A stretch of DNA of 64,000 nucleotides from Phycisphaerales bacterium (GTDB lineage: Bacteria; Planctomycetota; Phycisphaerae; UBA1845). This document shows positions 50,234 through 59,209 of the stretch, one piece after another. The position numbers and the translations under genes were made by a program. Location of the stretch: positions 1-64,000 of the forward strand of contig JACKHH010000016.1 in NCBI GenBank assembly GCA_020639095.1. Direction: 5' to 3'. The notes under the pieces were generated by a model. That model was not told the origin of the DNA and ran no database searches. It was given only the letters and a program-made list of their open reading frames with translations. Numbering within the stretch: the stretch's first letter is position 1; every line of letters begins with the position of its first letter.

Positions 50234-50294
50234 GTGCCACTGCTCTTGAGCAGTGCGCGTTGTATTCGACCCCACTGCTCAAGAGCAGTGGCAC
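50234..50294. repeat. Repeat C, inverted pair
   Basis: GTGCCACTGCTCTTGAGCAGTG (50234-50255, each half palindromic) and CCACTGCTCAAGAGCAGTGG then CAC (50272-50294) face each other with 16 bases between them. Confidence 0.85.
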
Positions 50295-50320
50295 GCGTCA
50301 ACGCCTTCGTATTTCCAATG

Positions 50321-51274
50321 CTAGAGCTGTTCGATCAGGCCCGGTACCACGTCGAACAGGTCACCCACGACCCCGACGTCCGCGATCTTAAAGATCGGCG
50401 CTTCCGCGTCCTTGTTGATCGCGACGATCGTTTTCGCGCCGCGAATGCCCGCGGCATGCTGAACGGCTCCGCTGATGCCGATCGCGATGTACAGCTTCGG
50501 CGCGATGGCTTTACCGGTCTGCCCGATCTGGAACTCATTCGGCAACCAACCGGCATCCACGACCGCGCGCGTCGAACCGATCGCAGCCCCCAGCTTGTCC
50601 GCAAGCGTTCCGATCGTATCGAGGTAATCGGCTGACTTGATTCCCCGGCCCGCGCCAACCACGCGCTCCGCGACGGCAAGGTCCGGACGGGCACTTTCCG
50701 CGCGGCGCAATTCGACAAACGTCACCGCGTCGTCCGCCGCCCCCGGAGGCGAAAACGCAATCACCTCACCAGCCGCACCCGCATCCGGCTCGCCAACAGC
50801 CGTGGGATCGACCGTCAGCACATGAATCGGCGTGTGGATGCATTCTGTACGCAGCGCCATACCGGAGAACACCGGCCGTTGATACCCCCACCCACCGTCG
50901 ACGTCCGCGATCGCACAGATGCCTTTGCACATTCCCGCATCCAGACCAGCCGCGATGCGCGGGAAGATGTCGCGCGCCGTCGTCGCCTCACCACCGATCA
51001 CGGCAGTGAAGCCTTTGTCCTTCACCAGCGCGACGATCGCATCGGCAAAAGACCCAGCCGTGTAATGCGCGAATCGCTGATCGTCGATCGTGTAGCACGC
51101 CGACACGCCATACTTGTTCGCATCCGCGACGAGATCGCCAACCCCGCTCCCAATCAGCGCAATCGATAACGATCCGCCGGACTTCGCGGCAAGGTCCTGC
51201 GCCATGCGCACCGCCGCAAGATTCGCCGGCTTCAACCGACCCAACTGCACTTCTGCAACCACAAGGATGTTCAC
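50321..51274 (-). CDS. etfA: Electron transfer flavoprotein subunit alpha
   Basis: A 317-residue subunit that binds FAD and, with EtfB, carries electrons from acyl-CoA and other dehydrogenases to the membrane. The start NILVVAEVQLGRLKPANLAA and the C-terminal FAD-binding sequence (VGAGRGIKSADYLDTIGTLA, IGQTGKAIAPKLYIAIGISG, AINKDAEAPIFKIADVGVVG) are typical. It lies downstream of etfB in the same direction with a repeat-filled 114-base gap. No ETF-quinone oxidoreductase or acyl-CoA dehydrogenase is close. Confidence 0.95.
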   Translation of the reverse strand: MNILVVAEVQLGRLKPANLAAVRMAQDLAAKSGGSLSIALIGSGVGDLVADANKYGVSACYTIDDQRFAHYTAGSFADAIVALVKDKGFTAVIGGEATTARDIFPRIAAGLDAGMCKGICAIADVDGGWGYQRPVFSGMALRTECIHTPIHVLTVDPTAVGEPDAGAAGEVIAFSPPGAADDAVTFVELRRAESARPDLAVAERVVGAGRGIKSADYLDTIGTLADKLGAAIGSTRAVVDAGWLPNEFQIGQTGKAIAPKLYIAIGISGAVQHAAGIRGAKTIVAINKDAEAPIFKIADVGVVGDLFDVVPGLIEQL

Positions 51275-51287
51275 GTTACGCTCCGCG

Positions 51288-51388
<101 letters not shown>

Positions 51389-52150
51389 TCAGTCCACCGC
51401 TTTCATCTCACGCAGCACGCTTACCAGCTCGGCTGCGTCTTTGACCATGCGACATTCGCCGGTTCTACCCGCCGGCAACGCGTGCCCCGCAACCGTCACC
51501 TTCGCATCGGCAGCGATGCCCAATTCGGAAAACTTCAACCGCTCGACCGGGGCTTTCTTACTCTTGATCAGGTTGGGCAGCGTGGCGTAGCGTGGTTCGT
51601 TCAAACGCAGATCGCAGGTGATGACCGCGGGCAGCTTCACATCAAGCACCTCGACGCCTTCATCCGTCTCGCGCCCCACGCGCACCCGCGCCTTGTCATC
51701 GCTGAACGTCATCTCCGAGACAAACGTCGCCTGCGGCCAGCCGAGCATGCCCGCGAGCATCGAGCCCACCTGCGAAGCGTCGTCGTCCGTCGCCTGCTTG
51801 CCCATGAGCACGAACGCGGGCTGCTCCTTTTCCACTACGTGCTTGAGCACGGCGGCTATTTGCTGCCAACCGAGATGTTTGCCTTCCGGATCGACGATGA
51901 TCGCGCGGTTCGCGCCCATCGCAATGGCCGACCGCACCTGCGCCATCATGTCGTCGCCGGTGATCGAGACGATGCAGATATCGTCGACACCGATATCCTT
52001 CAAGCGAATCGCCTGCTCCACCGCGATCAAATCAAAGTAGTTCGCGACGAAGTTAACGTCGTTGGTGGGTTTGCCCTCTTGCGACGCGATCCAAGCAGCC
52101 GGTGGCGTGTTGGGGTCCGCGACCGGCTTGACGGTAACCAGAACCTTCAT
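51389..52150 (-). CDS. etfB: Electron transfer flavoprotein subunit beta
   Basis: A 253-residue subunit that binds AMP and docks to EtfA. Typical parts are KVLVTVKPVADPN at the start, NYFDLIAVEQAIRLKDIGVD, and the signature around VLMGKQATDDDASQVGSMLA followed by LGWPQATFV. ATG 52150 is chosen because GGAGG lies 5 bases upstream and the family starts here; the frame is open to 52246. Confidence 0.95.
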   Translation of the reverse strand: MKVLVTVKPVADPNTPPAAWIASQEGKPTNDVNFVANYFDLIAVEQAIRLKDIGVDDICIVSITGDDMMAQVRSAIAMGANRAIIVDPEGKHLGWQQIAAVLKHVVEKEQPAFVLMGKQATDDDASQVGSMLAGMLGWPQATFVSEMTFSDDKARVRVGRETDEGVEVLDVKLPAVITCDLRLNEPRYATLPNLIKSKKAPVERLKFSELGIAADAKVTVAGHALPAGRTGECRMVKDAAELVSVLREMKAVD

Positions 52151-52260
52151 AGTGCCTCCGCAGAGATTTGTCGGATTCAAAGCTGAGTGGCGGAGTGTAC
52201 CGCGACACCCCCGGCGCAGCAATCCGAACGGCAAAAACGAACCCACAAGGCAAGGGCAAA

Positions 52261-52402
52261 TCCGAGCCGCGACTGTAAGGGAGCGGACGAAACAGAACGT
52301 AGCAATTCACAGAACAGAACGAACGGTTGACGAGATGCGTGTGTGCCCTTTGCGCCCGTTGCGTTATCGTCGTGCTCCGCTCCCTTACAGTCGCGGCTCG
52401 GA
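52261..52402. repeat. Two inverted copies of dispersed repeat A
   Basis: Plus copy TCCGAGCCGCGACTGTAAGG (52261-52280, then GAGCGGACG) and minus copy CTCCGCTCCCTTACAGTCGC (52375-52394, then GGCTCGGA) enclose about 85 bases with no gene. The two could pair into a long hairpin. Confidence 0.85.
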
Positions 52403-52411
52403 TAACAACAG

Positions 52412-53122
52412 CTACTCTGCGTCGGGCGGGGTCATGTCCGGCGACAATGGCGTGCCGCATTCGGGACAGATGCCGGAATGATTGCCTGTGAGATCATAAT
52501 CACACGCACGGCAGTAACGCTGCCGGCGCATGCGTCGCCGATACGACGTAATCGCCACCATCAAGGGGATAAGCAGCAGAACCGCGGGCACGAACAACCA
52601 CCATGCGGGAAATGCCGCGACAAACGCAACCGGCATCTGCCACGATGCATCGCCGACAGAAACCGTTTGAGCACCGCCGCCCATGTCGTCAAAGTACGCG
52701 GACCTGCCCGACAACTTTGCACGCTGCTCCGCCCAATCACACGACATCACGTACACGCGGCGGACGTCCGCGCGTAATATATCCCAGGTGACGCGGGCAC
52801 GATCAACTTTGTCTTGCACAAAATCGCGCGTCGCCTCGGTCGTATCGGATGGAAACGGTATGTCGAAATCCTCTGGAATGGATACATAGGTAAAATACCA
52901 ACCGCCCGTCTCCGCATAGACGCGCAGGTATCGAAGCGGGCTGTCGACGGCGACCCACTCACCGTCGCCGATCAGTCCGTAAGCTGCGGCGAATACCAGA
53001 AGCGTCGAAAGCAGAATGATGAGTCGGTAGGCCCATCGCCGCCTCCAGGAGAGTTGTTCAGCCCGGCCCTGGGGCTCGGCGTCCGACGGGTCGGCGATCA
53101 AATTGGCTGCGGGCTCAGACAT
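52412..53122 (-). CDS. Membrane protein with C-terminal zinc ribbon
   Basis: A 236-residue protein with two membrane helices (about 32-50 and 175-200, VAFVAAFPAWWLFVPAVLLL) enclosing a periplasmic region, and a C-terminal ribbon with four Cys (YCRACDYDLTGNHSGICPEC). This CxxCxYDLTGN...CPEC ending is frequent in Phycisphaerae membrane proteins. Function is unknown. GTG 53125 is an alternative start. Confidence 0.78.
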   Translation of the reverse strand: MSEPAANLIADPSDAEPQGRAEQLSWRRRWAYRLIILLSTLLVFAAAYGLIGDGEWVAVDSPLRYLRVYAETGGWYFTYVSIPEDFDIPFPSDTTEATRDFVQDKVDRARVTWDILRADVRRVYVMSCDWAEQRAKLSGRSAYFDDMGGGAQTVSVGDASWQMPVAFVAAFPAWWLFVPAVLLLIPLMVAITSYRRRMRRQRYCRACDYDLTGNHSGICPECGTPLSPDMTPPDAE

Positions 53123-53134
53123 CACCGGATGATT

Positions 53135-53481
53135 CTACGAGGACGCCGGTTTGGCTGCGAACGGAACGTCCTGAATGTCCTCGAAGATGGTGAGGTTGAG
53201 CTTTTCCGCAGCGCCCGTTCGCGTTCCACGCCCGGCGAGGTGCCGAGGATGAGCAGCGCTTCGCACTTCTGGACCAGTTCAAGCCGAGATGCGCATCATC
53301 GCCTCGTAGCGTTCCGCCTCCGGCAGCTGCGCCACCAACTCCTCAGCCGCGAACGCGCCAACCACCGGTATGTGCCCGCGCATCAACACCTGGGCAGCCG
53401 CAGCACTAAGCCGCTGCCGATTCGCCCGCCGCCGCCCTCCTCCGTCGGCGATGTAAACGGTCCGGCTACGTTGATCATCAT
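53135..53481 (-). pseudogene. Frameshifted small gene, DUF4406/nucleoside deoxyribosyltransferase-like
   Basis: Read on the minus strand from 53481, frame one gives MINVAGPFTSPTEEG; after a shift near 53425 a second frame gives AAAAQVLMRGHIPVVGAFAA and EELVAQLPEAERYEAMMRIS; a third gives LVQKCEALLILGTSPGVERE; and a fourth AAEKLNLTIFEDIQDVPF to the stop at 53135. The pieces are collinear, so this was one protein of about 115 residues whose start resembles DUF4406 or nucleoside 2-deoxyribosyltransferase-like folds. Three frameshifts make a functional product unlikely. GAGGATGA precedes the start. Confidence 0.65.
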
Positions 53482-53628
53482 GAGTAAGTCATCCTCGCAT
53501 TTGGGCAATTCGCAAGACTGAGATTCAAGCAAAGATCCTCCAGCAATAGTATCAGAACCGCTAACTTACTCCCTCACTCCGCTCTTGTATCGCAAGCGTG
53601 ATCCATTCTGATCGTGCGTTGCCATTAA

Positions 53629-53970
53629 TCACGATGCGATCTGGACTGGCGATGCAACCTCAATCAGACGTTGCCCCGCTGTTTGTATTCTCTTCTTGAT
53701 CAGCAGAAAATCGCCGGGGCTGGAAAGCATCGATTCGACGTGAAATGCCGAAACAAACCGATTTGCCGAATAGACTCTGTGCTCATCGACCGCAACGACT
53801 TCGGTAGGTCCTCCGGGCATTCCAACAGCTCGATATCGCAACGTCCACGGCCCACTGAAGAGCAACTTCGCGGCGGAAGCATCGCAAATGTTCAGCACGC
53901 TCTCTTCCCATCGGCCCTCGCCGCGATAACCACCTTCACGATACAGCATGAAAAACGCAGTTCCAAGCAT
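53629..53970 (-). CDS. Hypothetical protein or gene fragment
   Basis: A 113-residue frame of protein-like composition (YREGGYRGEGRWEESVLNIC near the start, VVAVDEHRVYSANRFVSAF in the middle, LLIKKRIQTAGQRLIEVASP near the end) and no recognised family. It lies in a lower-GC patch in which other frames are broken, and may be the C-terminal part of a longer decayed gene that continues upstream to about 54596. Confidence 0.4.
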   Translation of the reverse strand: MLGTAFFMLYREGGYRGEGRWEESVLNICDASAAKLLFSGPWTLRYRAVGMPGGPTEVVAVDEHRVYSANRFVSAFHVESMLSSPGDFLLIKKRIQTAGQRLIEVASPVQIAS

Positions 53971-54242
53971 TAGTCACAACCGTGCGTAAGCTGATGAATG
54001 GGTGCTTCAAACGTACGCGGAAGCACCTCTCGCTAGAATTGAAATCGTGGCGTGATTCGCCCATCTGCATATACCCTCCGATTTCATCTTCCGCGTACTG
54101 CGTTATTTCTTGTGAACGTCCACACGATGAGATTCAAATCCTGTCCAGAACGGATTTGGCCAAGTTCGATGACGCCGCTTCGAAACGGCTTCGCATCAAT
54201 CGATAGCCCGGTACGCCGAATGTAAAGGCGACAATGGCAGTT

Positions 54243-54596
54243 CTAATGCGTCACTAGAGACTTCTTTATTGCCCGGAATTCGAAATCCGTAGAGATTGAG
54301 CAGTTTCCGACACTATCGAAGTTATTCACAGCATCGAAGATTGCGTTCGGACGAATCGAATCGACCAAAGCCACACATTTGCTCGAACGCGCTTTTGCTG
54401 GTCGCGTCATTATCGTGAGCAATTTGCCGCAATTGGTCAGGTAATTTGAAAGCATCCCAATTGTCGATTTCGAAGCAAAACGACTTAGGGACACCATCCA
54501 GGGAAAGTACTCACACCGAAGCCACGAGAGCGAATAACGTCCGTTCGCAACGCGTGCCATATTGGGCGCGAAACATCGCAGCAACGCCGTCACCAC
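54243..54596 (-). pseudogene. Protein-like fragments in a low-GC patch
   Basis: One frame reads MARVANGRYSLSWLRCEYF and ends TDFEFRAIKKSLVTH; in the middle a second frame gives a more natural amphipathic stretch (CFEIDNWDAFKLPDQLRQIA then SAFEQMCGFGRFD). This mixture suggests a broken gene rather than one intact protein. Further fragments (ITQYAEDEIGGYMQMGESRH at about 54060-54120) lie between here and 53970. Family unknown. Confidence 0.35.
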
Positions 54597-54723
54597 GTCG
54601 CGACCTTACCGATCCCAGCCCAAATCGCCTGGTGCCTTCGTTCGTGGACATGGAGCCTCCAGTCAGAAGTTCAGGAATAGTGCTAAGCACCACTATACAT
54701 GCATTGCGGTAAGGCTGACGGAC

Positions 54724-56736
54724 CTAACGCATTCCGTAGAAGCCGTCAGAAATTCCGCTTCGTCGATCACTTCGACCCAGTTCTTGGGCTTTCTTCAACT
54801 TGGAACCTGCTTTTTCGCCCGCGATGACGAGATCGGTCTTTTTGCTCACCGAGCCCGACGATTTGCCGCCGAGCGATTTAATAAGCTCTTCCGCCTCCTT
54901 GCGGCCGAGGTGTTCGAGCGTGCCGGTGAGCACCACCGTCTTACCGGCGAAGGGGCTGTCCGCCGCGACGGCGCGCTTGGGCTGCGTCATGTTCAGACCG
55001 GCTGCCCGCAAGCGGTCGATCAGCGCTTGGCCATCTTCTGACTCAAAGAACGTGCGCACGCTCTTTGCGAGTTCCGGCCCCACACCGTCAACCGCGAGCA
55101 AATCCTCTTCGTCCGCGTCCATCAGCGCGTCTATGTCGCCGAAGTGCTCAGCCAGCAACTCACCGGTCGTACCGCCAACGTGACGAATGTTCAGCGCCGC
55201 CAGCAGTTTTGAAAGCGGCTTCTGCTTGCTGGCTTCGATGCCCGCAAGCAGGTTGTCGACGCTCTTTTCGCCCATGCGTTCGAGCGCAATCAAATCATCA
55301 CGTCGCTCGTGCAGGTGATACAGATCGCTACAGTCCTTGATCAGCTCATGGTCCACAAGTTGAATGATCAGGGCTTCGCCCGCGCCCTCGATATCCATCT
55401 GATCACGCCCACAAAAATACGTCAGCCGTTCCTTCCGCTGCGCGCTGCATTGGGGATTCAAGCATCGAATGTACACCCCGCCTTCATCCTGCGCGACCTC
55501 GTGCCCGCACACCGGACACGCCGTTGGCGCGATCACCGGCTTGGCGTCTTTGGGGCGCTTTTCCATCACCACGCGCACGACCTGCGGAATGATCTCGCCT
55601 GCCTTTTCCACGATGACCGTGTCCCCAATGTGTACGTCAAGCCGGGCCACCTGATCGAAATTGTGCAACGACGCGTGTCGCACCGTCGTGCCCGCGAGTT
55701 GCACCGGATCCATGATCGCGCGCGGCGTGATCGTGCCCAGCTTGCCCACCTGAAATTCAACATCGAGCAACTTGCTTTCGCCCTGCTCGGCTGCGAACTT
55801 GTATGCGATACACCAGCGCGGGTATTTGCTCGTCGCACCCAGGCGCTCGCGTTGCGGAAACGCGTCGACCTTCGCCACGAGCCCGTCAATCTCGTATGCC
55901 AGCGTGTTGCGGTCACGATCCAGCGCGTGACACTCCGCAATCAAACCGTCAATGTCATCAACCACGCGCATCCGGCTGCTGACGGGAACGCCCCACGCCT
56001 GAAGCTTCTTCGACAGTTCGGAATGCGACTCAACCAGAATGGGTTCCATTCGCCCGAATCCATGCGCGACGAACCGCAGCCCGCGGCCGGCGATCTTCTT
56101 CGGATCAAGCTGTTTGAGCGTACCAGCCGTCGCGTTTCGCGGGTTGGCAAAAACAGGTTCGCCCGCTTCCTGGCGCGCCGCGTTGAACTTCGCGAAGTCG
56201 TCCTTCGGCCAGTACACCTCCCCGCGAATCTCGATCACCTGTGGCACGTCGTCGCCCACAAGTTGCAGCGGGATCGCGCGGATCGTCTTGACGTTGGCGG
56301 TCACGTCGTCACCGGTCACGCCGTCGCCCCGGGTGGCTGCGAGCACCAGCGCCCCGCGTTCGTACACCAGCGATGCCGCGACGCCATCCACCTTGGGATC
56401 AACCACATAGCGGTACGGCTCGTCGGCGAGCGCCTTGCGCACGCGTTGATCGAACTCGCGAAGCTGGACTTCATCGTAGGTATTGTCGACGCTGAGCATC
56501 GGCACGCTATGCGTAACCTTGGCAAAACCGCTGATCGGCTCACCACCAACGCGCTGCGATGGCGAGTCCGATGTGAGCAAATCAGGATGCTCCGCCTCCA
56601 ACACCCGGAGCCTTTCCATCAACTTGTCGTATTCGCGATCGGTAATCCGCGGGTTATCTTCAACGAAATACAGACGATCGTGCTTGCGGATCTCGTCGCG
56701 AAGCTGCTTGATTTCGTCGGCGGGTTTGCTGGGCAT
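54724..56736 (-). CDS. ligA: NAD-dependent DNA ligase, 3' end frameshifted
   Basis: A 670-residue NAD+-dependent ligase that seals nicks during replication and repair. It has the Ia domain (RLYFVEDNPRITDREYDKLM), adenylation Lys115 in VVDPKVDGVA, an OB fold, the four-Cys zinc finger (CPVCGHEV...CLNPQCSAQR), HhH repeats and a BRCT domain (TVVLTGTLEHLGRKEAEELI). The last 20 residues are out of frame: after KKAQELG the expected continuation VEVIDEAEF lies in another frame, implying a missing base near 54777. Loss of the final BRCT strand may or may not matter. Confidence 0.95.
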   Translation of the reverse strand: MPSKPADEIKQLRDEIRKHDRLYFVEDNPRITDREYDKLMERLRVLEAEHPDLLTSDSPSQRVGGEPISGFAKVTHSVPMLSVDNTYDEVQLREFDQRVRKALADEPYRYVVDPKVDGVAASLVYERGALVLAATRGDGVTGDDVTANVKTIRAIPLQLVGDDVPQVIEIRGEVYWPKDDFAKFNAARQEAGEPVFANPRNATAGTLKQLDPKKIAGRGLRFVAHGFGRMEPILVESHSELSKKLQAWGVPVSSRMRVVDDIDGLIAECHALDRDRNTLAYEIDGLVAKVDAFPQRERLGATSKYPRWCIAYKFAAEQGESKLLDVEFQVGKLGTITPRAIMDPVQLAGTTVRHASLHNFDQVARLDVHIGDTVIVEKAGEIIPQVVRVVMEKRPKDAKPVIAPTACPVCGHEVAQDEGGVYIRCLNPQCSAQRKERLTYFCGRDQMDIEGAGEALIIQLVDHELIKDCSDLYHLHERRDDLIALERMGEKSVDNLLAGIEASKQKPLSKLLAALNIRHVGGTTGELLAEHFGDIDALMDADEEDLLAVDGVGPELAKSVRTFFESEDGQALIDRLRAAGLNMTQPKRAVAADSPFAGKTVVLTGTLEHLGRKEAEELIKSLGGKSSGSVSKKTDLVIAGEKAGSKLKKAQELGRSDRRSGISDGFYGMR

Positions 56737-56804
56737 TTCGTCGCTCGTAAGGCAGCGTAATCAGAGAATCAAAGGGCAACGTCAAACCGAGTCAGCGCCA
56801 CACT

Positions 56805-56875
56805 GTGCCACTGCTCTTGAGCAGTGGTCGCGCGCCTCGTCCGCGTATCGTCGCACTGCTCAAGAGCAGTGGCAC
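56805..56875. repeat. Repeat C, inverted pair
   Basis: GTGCCACTGCTCTTGAGCAG then TGG (56805-56827) and CACTGCTCAAGAGCAGTGGC then AC (56854-56875) face each other between ligA and ndk, as at 50234-50294. Confidence 0.85.
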
Positions 56876-57118
56876 ACTTCGCGTTGCGGCACGCAGGGTA
56901 GGTATGGTCACAGCACCGGCGCCAATACCCGATGGCCCGATTATATCGCTTTCGACGCAGCCCATGCACGCGTACCGCACGAACGCGTCCGCCGGTTGAC
57001 CGTCTCCCCACAACGCCCTAGATTACCTGCCCGAATCGGTGGGTTGCCGCCGCGCGACGGTCGTCGCGGCGAGTCGAAGCGCAGCCAGCCGCAACCATCA
57101 GCGAAATGAGGAATCCCC

Positions 57119-57580
57119 GTGGAACGCACGCTCATCATACTCAAACCGGACTGCACGCATCGCCGCCTCATCGGCCGCATCATCCAGCGCTTCGAGGACA
57201 AGGGCCTCACCATCGCCGGAATGAAGCTCATGCACATCGACGAGACGCTCGCGGGCAAGCACTACGCCCCGCATCAAGGCAAGCCGTTCTACCCTGGCTT
57301 GATCGAGTACATCACCAGCGGACCCGTCGTGGTCATGACGCTCGCCGGTCCGAATGCGATCAGCGTCTCGCGCAAGCTCATGGGCAAGACTTTTGGCTTT
57401 GAAGCCGAGCCCGGCACCATCCGCGGCGACTTCGGCATGAGCAAGACGTACAACCTGATCCACGGCAGCGACAGCCCCGAGTCGGCAGCCACCGAAATCG
57501 CGCTCTACTTCAAGCCCGAGGAACTGCTCGAATACGCCCCGGTAACGGACACGTGGACGAACAAGCCCGGCGAAGCGTAG
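57119..57580 (+). CDS. ndk: Nucleoside diphosphate kinase
   Basis: A 153-residue kinase that passes the terminal phosphate of ATP to other nucleoside diphosphates through a phosphohistidine. It starts ERTLIILKPDCTHRRLIGRI, and the active-site His lies in YNLIHGSDSPESAATEIALY, the family signature. GTG 57119 is used, preceded by GAGGAA. Length is normal. It is followed by an ATGA-type repeat and a cupin gene. Confidence 0.96.
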   Translation: MERTLIILKPDCTHRRLIGRIIQRFEDKGLTIAGMKLMHIDETLAGKHYAPHQGKPFYPGLIEYITSGPVVVMTLAGPNAISVSRKLMGKTFGFEAEPGTIRGDFGMSKTYNLIHGSDSPESAATEIALYFKPEELLEYAPVTDTWTNKPGEA

Positions 57581-57588
57581 TTTCGCCG

Positions 57589-57695
57589 GAATGACGAATG
57601 ATGAATGATGAATGATGAATGACGAACTGATTCGACAAGCAAACGCTTTCGCGGACCACATTCAGCATTCAGAATTAGGCATTATCCATTCATCT
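57589..57695. repeat. ATGA-type inverted repeat between ndk and the cupin gene
   Basis: AATGACGAATGATGAATGAT and further units (57589-57625) face CATTCAGCATTCAGAATTAG and CATTATCCATTCATC (57659-57692). It is the same family as at 2010, 3594, 5285 and 51288. Confidence 0.7.
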
Positions 57696-57715
57696 TCGCC
57701 CCGAGAGGAATTGCC

Positions 57716-58069
57716 ATGAAAGTTCAACCCATCGAAGCGCACGAACAAAACCCGGTACAGATGGACGGCGCATCCGGGGCGAAGATGCGCATGCTCATCG
57801 GACCGGCTGAGCAGGCGAAGAACTTCCACATGCGCCACTTCAGCGTCGAGCCGGGCGGCTACACGCCGCACCATCAGCACGACTACGAACATGAGATCGT
57901 CGTGCTCAAAGGTTCGGGCGTCGCCAAGAGCGAGCAAGGCGATCGCGAATTCTCCGCCGGTGACATCATCTGGGTGCCCGCGAACGAGATGCACCAGTTT
58001 CAGAATACCGGCGGCGACGCGCTTGAGTTCATCTGCCTCATCCCCGCACCCATGGACTGCTCGAAATGA
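57716..58069 (+). CDS. Cupin domain protein
   Basis: A 117-residue single-domain cupin. Motif 1 contains the metal-binding set YTPHHQHDYEHEIVVLKGSG and motif 2 is GDIIWVPANEMHQFQN. Such small cupins bind a metal and act as sensors or small-molecule enzymes; function cannot be told. GAGAGGAA precedes ATG 57716. Its stop overlaps the next start (ATGA), so the two are translationally coupled. Confidence 0.9.
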   Translation: MKVQPIEAHEQNPVQMDGASGAKMRMLIGPAEQAKNFHMRHFSVEPGGYTPHHQHDYEHEIVVLKGSGVAKSEQGDREFSAGDIIWVPANEMHQFQNTGGDALEFICLIPAPMDCSK

Positions 58070-58623
58070 GCAAGCGGCTCGCCGACCTGCCGATGGTCGC
58101 GGGAACCTGTCGCAAGTGCGGCCGGGCCATCTCCGGATTCCCCGGCGATCTGGGCAAGTGCGGTCATTGCAAGGTGATGACGCTGCTGCCGGGCGATCCG
58201 CCGCCGGGATGGCGCCTGGTGCGCCGGCCTGAGCGATTGATGGTTCTGCCGGTGTACTTCATTTTCAGCTTCTACGCGTCGATCGTGGCGATTGCGATGA
58301 CCGGCGGCGGTACGGGGCTGGTGGGCGGTGGTGTCGTCGTGGTCGTCTTCGCCATGTGGATTTTCTCAATCATGCAGTTCTCGAAGGCTGCCGAGCATCA
58401 GCCCCGCTGGTGGCTGCCCGTGCTGCTCTACCACGTTGCGTGCGTCGCGATTCCGATATGCTTTTGGCTCGGGTTGGGCGGGTGCAACGCCATCGCACAC
58501 AGTGAAGTCACCCCGACCGCCCTACTCCGCGTCCTGGGCGCGACCATCGGCCTGTTCGCCTGCATGCTCATCTACGGCTTCGCCCGCGGCAGCCTCGCCA
58601 AACTCCGCGTCGTCCGCGCGTAG
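58066..58623 (+). CDS. Membrane protein with N-terminal zinc ribbon
   Basis: A 185-residue protein: a Cys-rich ribbon (CRKCGRAISGFPGDLGKCGH then CK, residues about 15-36), then four membrane helices (about 60-78, 83-103, 120-140 and 155-175). The ribbon suggests binding of a metal, perhaps linked to the cupin encoded just upstream with an ATGA overlap. No family name is known to me. Confidence 0.75.
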   Translation: MSKRLADLPMVAGTCRKCGRAISGFPGDLGKCGHCKVMTLLPGDPPPGWRLVRRPERLMVLPVYFIFSFYASIVAIAMTGGGTGLVGGGVVVVVFAMWIFSIMQFSKAAEHQPRWWLPVLLYHVACVAIPICFWLGLGGCNAIAHSEVTPTALLRVLGATIGLFACMLIYGFARGSLAKLRVVRA

Positions 58624-58707
58624 GGTGAGCCCGTTGGGCAACACCCGATTCTGAACGCTTCCTGCCACAGTCACGGCAACAACTGACGAGACTTGGTTCG
58701 CTCGACG

Positions 58708-59010
58708 TCAAGATCCCCGCTTCGCCAACACCTGTGCTGATTGCGCAACGACCGGCTGAACCGGTGTGCCGAACGTCGTGATGAAACCGTGATCGACGGC
58801 GACCAGCGGAGGCGTGCGCAGGCCGTGGTCGGTTTGTTCGACGTCCGGCATGAGGTATTTCGCGTACGCAAGCACCCAGATGTCGGATCGCGCAATCGCC
58901 GAAACCGCGCAGACCATTATGGAAACGCAGACGAACAGCGTGGGCGCCAGCCTTCGTGGTTTTCTGTTGCGGATAATCGCGTTCGACGTTTCTGTTGCGT
59001 TTGCGTTCAT
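58708..59010 (-). CDS. Small membrane-anchored hypothetical protein
   Basis: A 100-residue protein with one N-terminal membrane helix (LAPTLFVCVSIMVCAVSAIA, about residues 18-37) and a soluble part ending PVQPVVAQSAQVLAKRGS. ATG 59010 is preferred, with GGGAG nearby, over the frame open to 59103. Not recognised. Confidence 0.5.
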   Translation of the reverse strand: MNANATETSNAIIRNRKPRRLAPTLFVCVSIMVCAVSAIARSDIWVLAYAKYLMPDVEQTDHGLRTPPLVAVDHGFITTFGTPVQPVVAQSAQVLAKRGS

Positions 59011-59209
59011 GGCACTACTCCCGCTCATCCGGTGCCACCGATTCGCACCGGCCTTCTCTGGGCAACGAATGCCGCACGCCGGCATCTCATTCCATCCCAC
59101 CACCTAGCAATGCGAGATGTGGTGAGATTTCGGCGGAAGGTTTTTCAGGAATTCGCGAATTGTGAGTGATTTCGGAGGGCGCTGCCGATTTCGGGCCCGT
59201 TGTGACTGG

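Noticed and set aside
50163..50294. N-terminal extension of the M20 hydrolase
   Set aside because: The extra codons are encoded by repeat C; the signal peptide starts at ATG 50162.
52814..53521. 235-codon plus-strand frame
   Set aside because: Overlaps the membrane protein and the frameshifted small gene in antisense and has no recognisable motif.
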